A DNA stretch of 64,000 bases. It comes from Epiperipatus broadwayi (lineage: Eukaryota > Onychophora > Udeonychophora > Euonychophora > Peripatidae). The stretch spans positions 5,246,499-5,310,498 of the forward strand of contig JAQFVV010000012.1 of NCBI GenBank assembly GCA_028023455.1. Reading direction: 5' to 3'. The position numbers and the translations under genes are program-made. The notes under the pieces are model-generated. The model was not told the origin of the DNA and made no database searches. It saw only the letters and a list, made by a program, of their open reading frames with translations. Below, in pieces: positions 59,633 through 64,000 of the stretch. Within the stretch, counting starts at the first letter, position 1. The number at the start of each line of letters is the position of its first letter.

Positions 59633-59744
59633 TTTAATACCCATATTTTTTATACAGGCAAAACTCTCCATACATTAGCACCACTCAATGCAAGCTAGAG
59701 TAATCAATGGATGCTGAAATGTTTATGCATAAAATTCCTATCTG

Positions 59745-59800
59745 GTGCCTACTCATCGAATATCCCCAGACTAGTTTCTACTTTGTGCTTTTCATCTAAG
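59745..59800 (-). ncRNA. Broken hammerhead motif, subfamily B (stem I truncated)
   Basis: On the minus strand GAAACTAGTCTGGGG and the downstream stem-I strand are intact. The core is TTAGATGA and the upstream stem-I strand is lost at the inversion junction. Confidence 0.5.
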
Positions 59801-59821
59801 ATCTATCTGCAGTGCTCTCAA

Positions 59822-59880
59822 ATCCAAGGTTTCTCATTGATGAAAGCCACAAGCTAGAAATCAGTCTGGGGATATTGGGT
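59822..59880 (+). ncRNA. Degenerate hammerhead motif, subfamily B
   Basis: The core is TTGATGA (C3 lost), stem II is AGC/GCT, GAAA is present, stem III is ATCAGT instead of ACTAGT, and the GUC site remains. Stem I (outer ATCCAA/TTGGGT) is partly kept. Predicted inactive. Confidence 0.55.
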
Positions 59881-60412
59881 GAATAGTCACTAGATAGGGA
59901 TCTTATGCACAAACTTTCTTGCATCTATTGATTACTTTAGCTTGCACTGAATGGTGCCACTGTATGGAGAGTTTTCCCTCTGAAAACCAGCTTGTTTAAG
60001 CATAAAAAATCATGATCATGTGATGTTTGATGGTTTAATACCCATATTACCTTCTTTTTTTATTCAATATCAATGTTAAATATATTTTTAATAATTATAT
60101 TATTTTTATATGTGCTTTATTAATCTGATTTTCCTTAAAAATGGAATATAGTGGAGTTGATTACCTAGCTAAAAACTTGTAATTGATCTATAATATTATC
60201 CAAATATATTAGAAAATTATTGGTTTTGATTGAAGGTCTGTTGGCTTATTTAGCTACATGACTGCACCAATTCAAAGAGAACAAACTAAATTATTTCATT
60301 CTTAACAAATTTGATTATTAAATTATTTTAATTATAGTCTGTTAAATGTAAACATCATATAGCATCATTTGAAATCTCTTCTTAATTGTGACTTTAAACC
60401 ATTTAACATTTT

Positions 60413-60455
60413 TGCATTGAATGGTACTACTGAATGGAGAGTTTGGTCTGTGTGC
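60413..60455 (+). repeat. Short fragment of a subfamily-B element
   Basis: GCATTGAATGGTACTACTGA followed by TGGAGAGTTT matches 59946-59980 (GCACTGAATGGTGCCACTG). Only this piece is present. Confidence 0.45.
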
Positions 60456-63400
60456 TAATTGTTATTTTACTGGGAAAGTATTTAAAACATTTGTTCTCTA
60501 ATAAAACAAATAAGTGATTGATTTTCTTTTATAGTTGTCCAACATTACATAACATTAAACTGCTAGTACATGTTAATGGCTTCTAAAATTTATCAAATAA
60601 ACCATTTAGGTATGAAAATTTTAAATGTCAGACTGTATAATATGTACATAATAAAGAATAGCATGTACAATATGATTAAGTTATTAACAGTGGAAGAATC
60701 ATGCTTTGTAATCTCCAGAAAATGGTCATTATGAAAGAAAACTGAATAAATTTTGCATAAATTACTGCTAAGCTTCGCTTAAAATCTCAATGTAAGCCAA
60801 CACTCCCAAGATAGGCTATGAATATGGAGATCTAAGTGCTCTGAAAGCACTAAGCCTTATCATTCTTTTCTAATAATACTAAGCTTCACTTTTTTGCATA
60901 AAGCCAATTTAAAAATTAAGTAATGGTGTAAATATTTTATTGTTGAAGAAATATAACTTTTTTAATAGAAAATATAAACAAGTTAAACATGAAGGACTTT
61001 GAATTAAATTATAATTAACTAACTAATGTATTTTAAAACAAACAAGAACTATTTTTAACAAACTAACTGACATGCTGATTAAAACTGATCTAATTATTAA
61101 CGAAGAAATCTAAGAATTACATCAGCCTTACTTTAATGATTGTATTTCAGAAAAGATAATGAAACAAGCTGTTGTGTAAGGAATATAAAAAAAGAAATCT
61201 TTTTTCTTCACAATGGGAGCAAAGCTGTAAAATTATCCAGACATTGGAGGTGATGCAGCAGAAGTCAATATAGGACATTGCATTCCAGAAGATCATTCTC
61301 TGGCTGTAGATGAGCTGTATAGGATCTCTACATATCAGTAAATCCAAGAAGGTCATGTAAATCATAAATTTGGGTAAAATGGGAGTAGAATTTCTTATAT
61401 AATATTATATAAATATGTCAGATTTTTTACATGCAACTTACTACTTATGTTTATAAAGTTGTAATAATTTAATTTGTAAACCGCATGGTCTTAATATATA
61501 TTACTTATGTTTATATTAATTCCATTGTGTATAGTATCAATTGTTTGAATTAAATTAATGTTAAATTAATATGTAAATAAAAAAAGTAAAAGTGTAAATA
61601 ATGTAAATAATTATAATTTTTTATGTTCTATTGTTTTTGTATCTTTTATTAAATGAAATTTTATAGAATTCGTTATATTTTTAGTTTACAAATTTTATTT
61701 TATGGAGTGGGGGGGGGGGGCATTGGGGTTTAATTTATATAATGGTATTTTTAAACATGCAGTGACTTTGCACTTATCTATAATATTCTGCTAAAACATC
61801 AGTTTATATGTATTTCATTAGGAGCTTTCTAATTCAGATCAATTAAAACGTTATTTTTATAAATATCTAATCTAGGCATTTTTTTATATTCATTCAGGTT
61901 GCTCCCAGATACTGGATATGTTTAAATAGATTCAAAATATTCTATATGTTGATACTCTTATGGTTGAAACTGTTAGTGATTTCCTGGATAAAATCTTTGC
62001 AATATTAAACTTAATATGGTATATGAGAAGATATAGAGGTCACTGACATCTTTCGTGCTTATTCGCCTTGCAGCTTTCTTTATGAATAATTAAATAAATA
62101 TGTGTTCAAAAAATACTTTCAGCCATCAAGAAAACAGCACTAGTAAGTAAGTCAGTCCTATGTGGTAGAATTGTAGAATGGTGAATACAGAACTAGACAA
62201 TAAATCCACAACCAATGTTTGATATAACAAAAATGACAACGCAAATTAATTAATTGAACAATTGTTCTTAATCTACGTTTAGGCTGGTCTGATATCACAT
62301 GACCTTTTAATAACTAATAATAACACTTTTGTTAGTAGAAAGTTTTATAAAAGATTAATTTTGACTGATTTGCAGGATTTTTATATATATTGGTTATACA
62401 ATAAAAATTAAATCATCTTCAATAAAGCTTCAGGCAAAATTTGTTTCTTTTTTGTTAATTTTAATGATGTGATTTTGTTACTTCTCTTAGACTTTTATTG
62501 AACAAAATCCGTTTTCAATGAATTACTACTTTTAGAGTTCTAAAATGTCCTGTCTAAATTATCAAATTGAAGTAAATTATTATCATTGATGGTAAAATAG
62601 CTTTTAAAAAATTACTGCTTTTGATTGGTTGAGGCACATGAATTATCTTTTATTTCAGACAGTCTGGACAAAAATTGAATTACCACAAACTGAAATTAAT
62701 AAATGAACAACTTTGTTTTATTTTTTATTAAAGTTAACTTTCTCAAATATATGATTTTATTTATATGCAGTATATCATTTTTCTTAACAATTCTCAATCT
62801 TCTGCGGAATATTATTATTATTATTATTTTCTAAACTTCACCGTTTATGATTTTTCTATTCCAAACAAAAATATTTATTCATCCATTTGAAAAATATATT
62901 GCTTTATTAAAACATTACACTGGCTTAGCTTAGTATATATGGGTGCGTACTTATGCAGTGTGTGTGTGTGTGTCATTAATGAATTAAACATCTCTCTCTT
63001 TAGGTTATGAATAAATTGTATTAAAAAAAACTAAATAATGCAAATAAAAATAAACATACAATACACAGAACATTTTATGAATTAAATATCATTCAAATCC
63101 AAAAAGTAATATTTTAGTCAAATGGTAATGAAATATAACCATGTTATAATACTTTACACATCATGAAATACCAGGCAATTGAATATGCAACATGTTAAGC
63201 AGTGACAAGGCCTAGAATATATACTACCATTCATTGCTTGTTTTATTTTATAATTTTGTAGCATAAATTTTATGAAAATGTTTGCTTAAATTATTCAATA
63301 TGTTTTTATTAGCTCCAATTAAGTGAATTATTGAGATTTTAAGTGACTAAAAGACAAAGATCTTTACAATCACTAATGAAATTTGTTGCTTTTGTGTGAC

Positions 63401-63604
63401 TATGTATTAATCTGAAATAAAATGTTTCCAGGATTATCATACTGAATAAAGAAATAATCTATGCTGAAAAAATTCAATCTAAAATCATTATTCTCAGTAA
63501 TTAATTCATGTATAAACCAGTGTCCACTTCATAGATAACAATTATTTTTATGATAGTTTGTAACTAAACAAAGTTGTAATTCATTAACATCATCTATGAT
63601 ATTC
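60456..63604. other. AT-rich non-coding stretch with one unexplained block
   Basis: 61150-61370 is less AT-rich. It has a 72-codon minus frame (61147-61365) and a shorter plus frame ending ELYRISTYQ; neither shows a domain. A G run at 61709-61719 and GT runs near 62960 are simple repeats. Confidence 0.4.
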
Positions 63605-63607
63605 TGA

Positions 63608-63760
63608 ATATAGAGGATTTGAACTCAAACTTTCAAGTACCCATCAACTATCCACACTATCTCATACCACAAATACACATGATCACACACATGTAGAAAA
63701 AGATAAATAATCACCAATATACATATTTTGTGCTAAATCAGCACTCATCAGTAGATATTT
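63608..63760 (-). mobile_element. Subfamily-A hammerhead element fragment
   Basis: A minus-orientation copy from the 3' end (GAGGATTTGAACTCAAAC on the plus strand at about 63613) to the ribozyme core. It is cut off before the 5' strand of stem I. The ribozyme (63715-63752) keeps CTGATGA and stem II GTGCT/AGCAC, but GAAA reads AAAA. Confidence 0.65.
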
Positions 63761-64000
63761 TAATACATTGGCTACAATACCATCTAATATTGTTATTAAT
63801 AATATTCTATTTTAACAATATCTAATAGCTACATTGTGTATTCATTAATTTTCAATTCATTACTCAATATATGATGATTAGTCATTCATCAAATGCTTTA
63901 TACACTAATGGGTTCAGAATTGTGTAAAAATTGGTGTATCCCATTGAAATAGCTGTTCTATAACTGATTTCATTTTACTGAAAACATTATTTGTAAATAA

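Larger units (their letters stand above)
59633..60048 (+). mobile_element. Subfamily-B hammerhead element with 15-bp TSD
   Basis: TTTAATACCCATATT at 59633-59647 and 60034-60048 is a perfect 15-bp target-site duplication. Between them, the left part (about 59655-59795) is in inverted orientation. The right part (about 59795-60033) is in plus orientation and ends GATGTTTGATGG like the 22.9 kb copy. The terminal blocks are AAAACTCTCCATACA on the left and TGTATGGAGAGTTTT on the right. Two degenerate ribozymes are present, one on each strand. This independently confirms the insertion boundaries and mechanism of the family. Confidence 0.78.

Noticed and set aside
61147-61365. 72-codon minus-strand frame in a less AT-rich patch, and an overlapping plus-strand frame
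   Set aside because: Neither frame matches a family I know. Mentioned only as unexplained.
1-64000. CRISPR array, bacterial operon or phage content
   Set aside because: No regularly spaced short repeats with unique spacers and no prokaryotic gene density. The spliced exon, LINEs and LTR element show nuclear animal DNA.
1-64000. (TA)n and homopolymer tracts as regulatory elements
   Set aside because: They are everywhere in the window and many mark repeat boundaries. No individual tract can be assigned a regulatory role from sequence alone.

Overview
The window is non-coding animal nuclear DNA, roughly three quarters or more A+T by eye and full of (TA)n runs. The one convincing host coding feature is a single exon (26317-26551, + strand). 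It encodes most of a fibronectin type III domain of the L1CAM/neuroglian family, with an AG acceptor and a GTAAGT donor. The rest reads as very long intron or intergenic sequence. An L1CAM-family exon, very long introns, Penelope-like and RTE retroelements, and a repeat-choked AT-rich background suggest a lophotrochozoan animal. A mollusc, possibly a cephalopod, is my guess, but the sequence does not prove it.

The most striking content is a dispersed set of short repeats that carry hammerhead ribozyme motifs. At least four subfamilies are present, around 3.9-4.3, 10.9-11.5, 13.9-14.3, 19.2-20.2, 21.6-22.0, 22.3-22.9, 23.7-24.1, 25.7-26.2, 35.9-36.6, 42.0-42.2, 59.6-60.0 and 63.6-63.8 kb. The common design is a core CTGANGA, a short stem-II hairpin, GAAA, a short palindromic stem III ending in a U-H cleavage site, and a two-part stem I with an internal loop. 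The best-preserved elements have 12-15 bp target-site duplications. They also have a short inverted copy of their own 3' end at the 5' side, and some have direct terminal repeats. This is the pseudo-LTR architecture known for Penelope-like elements. Fragments of Penelope-like elements lie at 5190-5490, 37820-38006 and 50795-51780, and the 5.2 kb copy has the same 5' inverted extension. I infer that the Penelope-like machinery mobilises the small ribozyme elements, as proposed for animal retrozymes.

Layout: 1-2207 is a large inverted-repeat element. From 3.9 to 26.2 kb there is AT-rich DNA with ribozyme elements and several near-perfect palindromes; the largest is about 590 bp at 10.02-10.61 kb. 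A tRNA-derived SINE lies at 14.5 kb. The L1CAM-like exon sits at 26.3 kb, only about 70 bp after the end of a ribozyme element. From 27 to 44 kb there are more foldbacks, SINEs, a 2.3 kb stretch I could not classify (29.6-31.9 kb) and ribozyme arrays. From 44.7 to 51.8 kb there is a retrotransposon cluster: an RTE 3' end, a complete but internally deleted Ty3/Gypsy-like LTR element with a 5-bp TSD (46122-49035, minus strand), an RTE 5' part and a Penelope-like 3' part. From 52 to 64 kb there is AT-rich sequence with dispersed and direct repeats and two more ribozyme-element remnants.

If the exon's gene spans the upstream sequence, several ribozymes (about 4.1, 21.9 and 22.7 kb) lie in sense orientation in its introns, while the one next to the exon is antisense. 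All calls were made by reading the sequence. Percent identities are hand counts.
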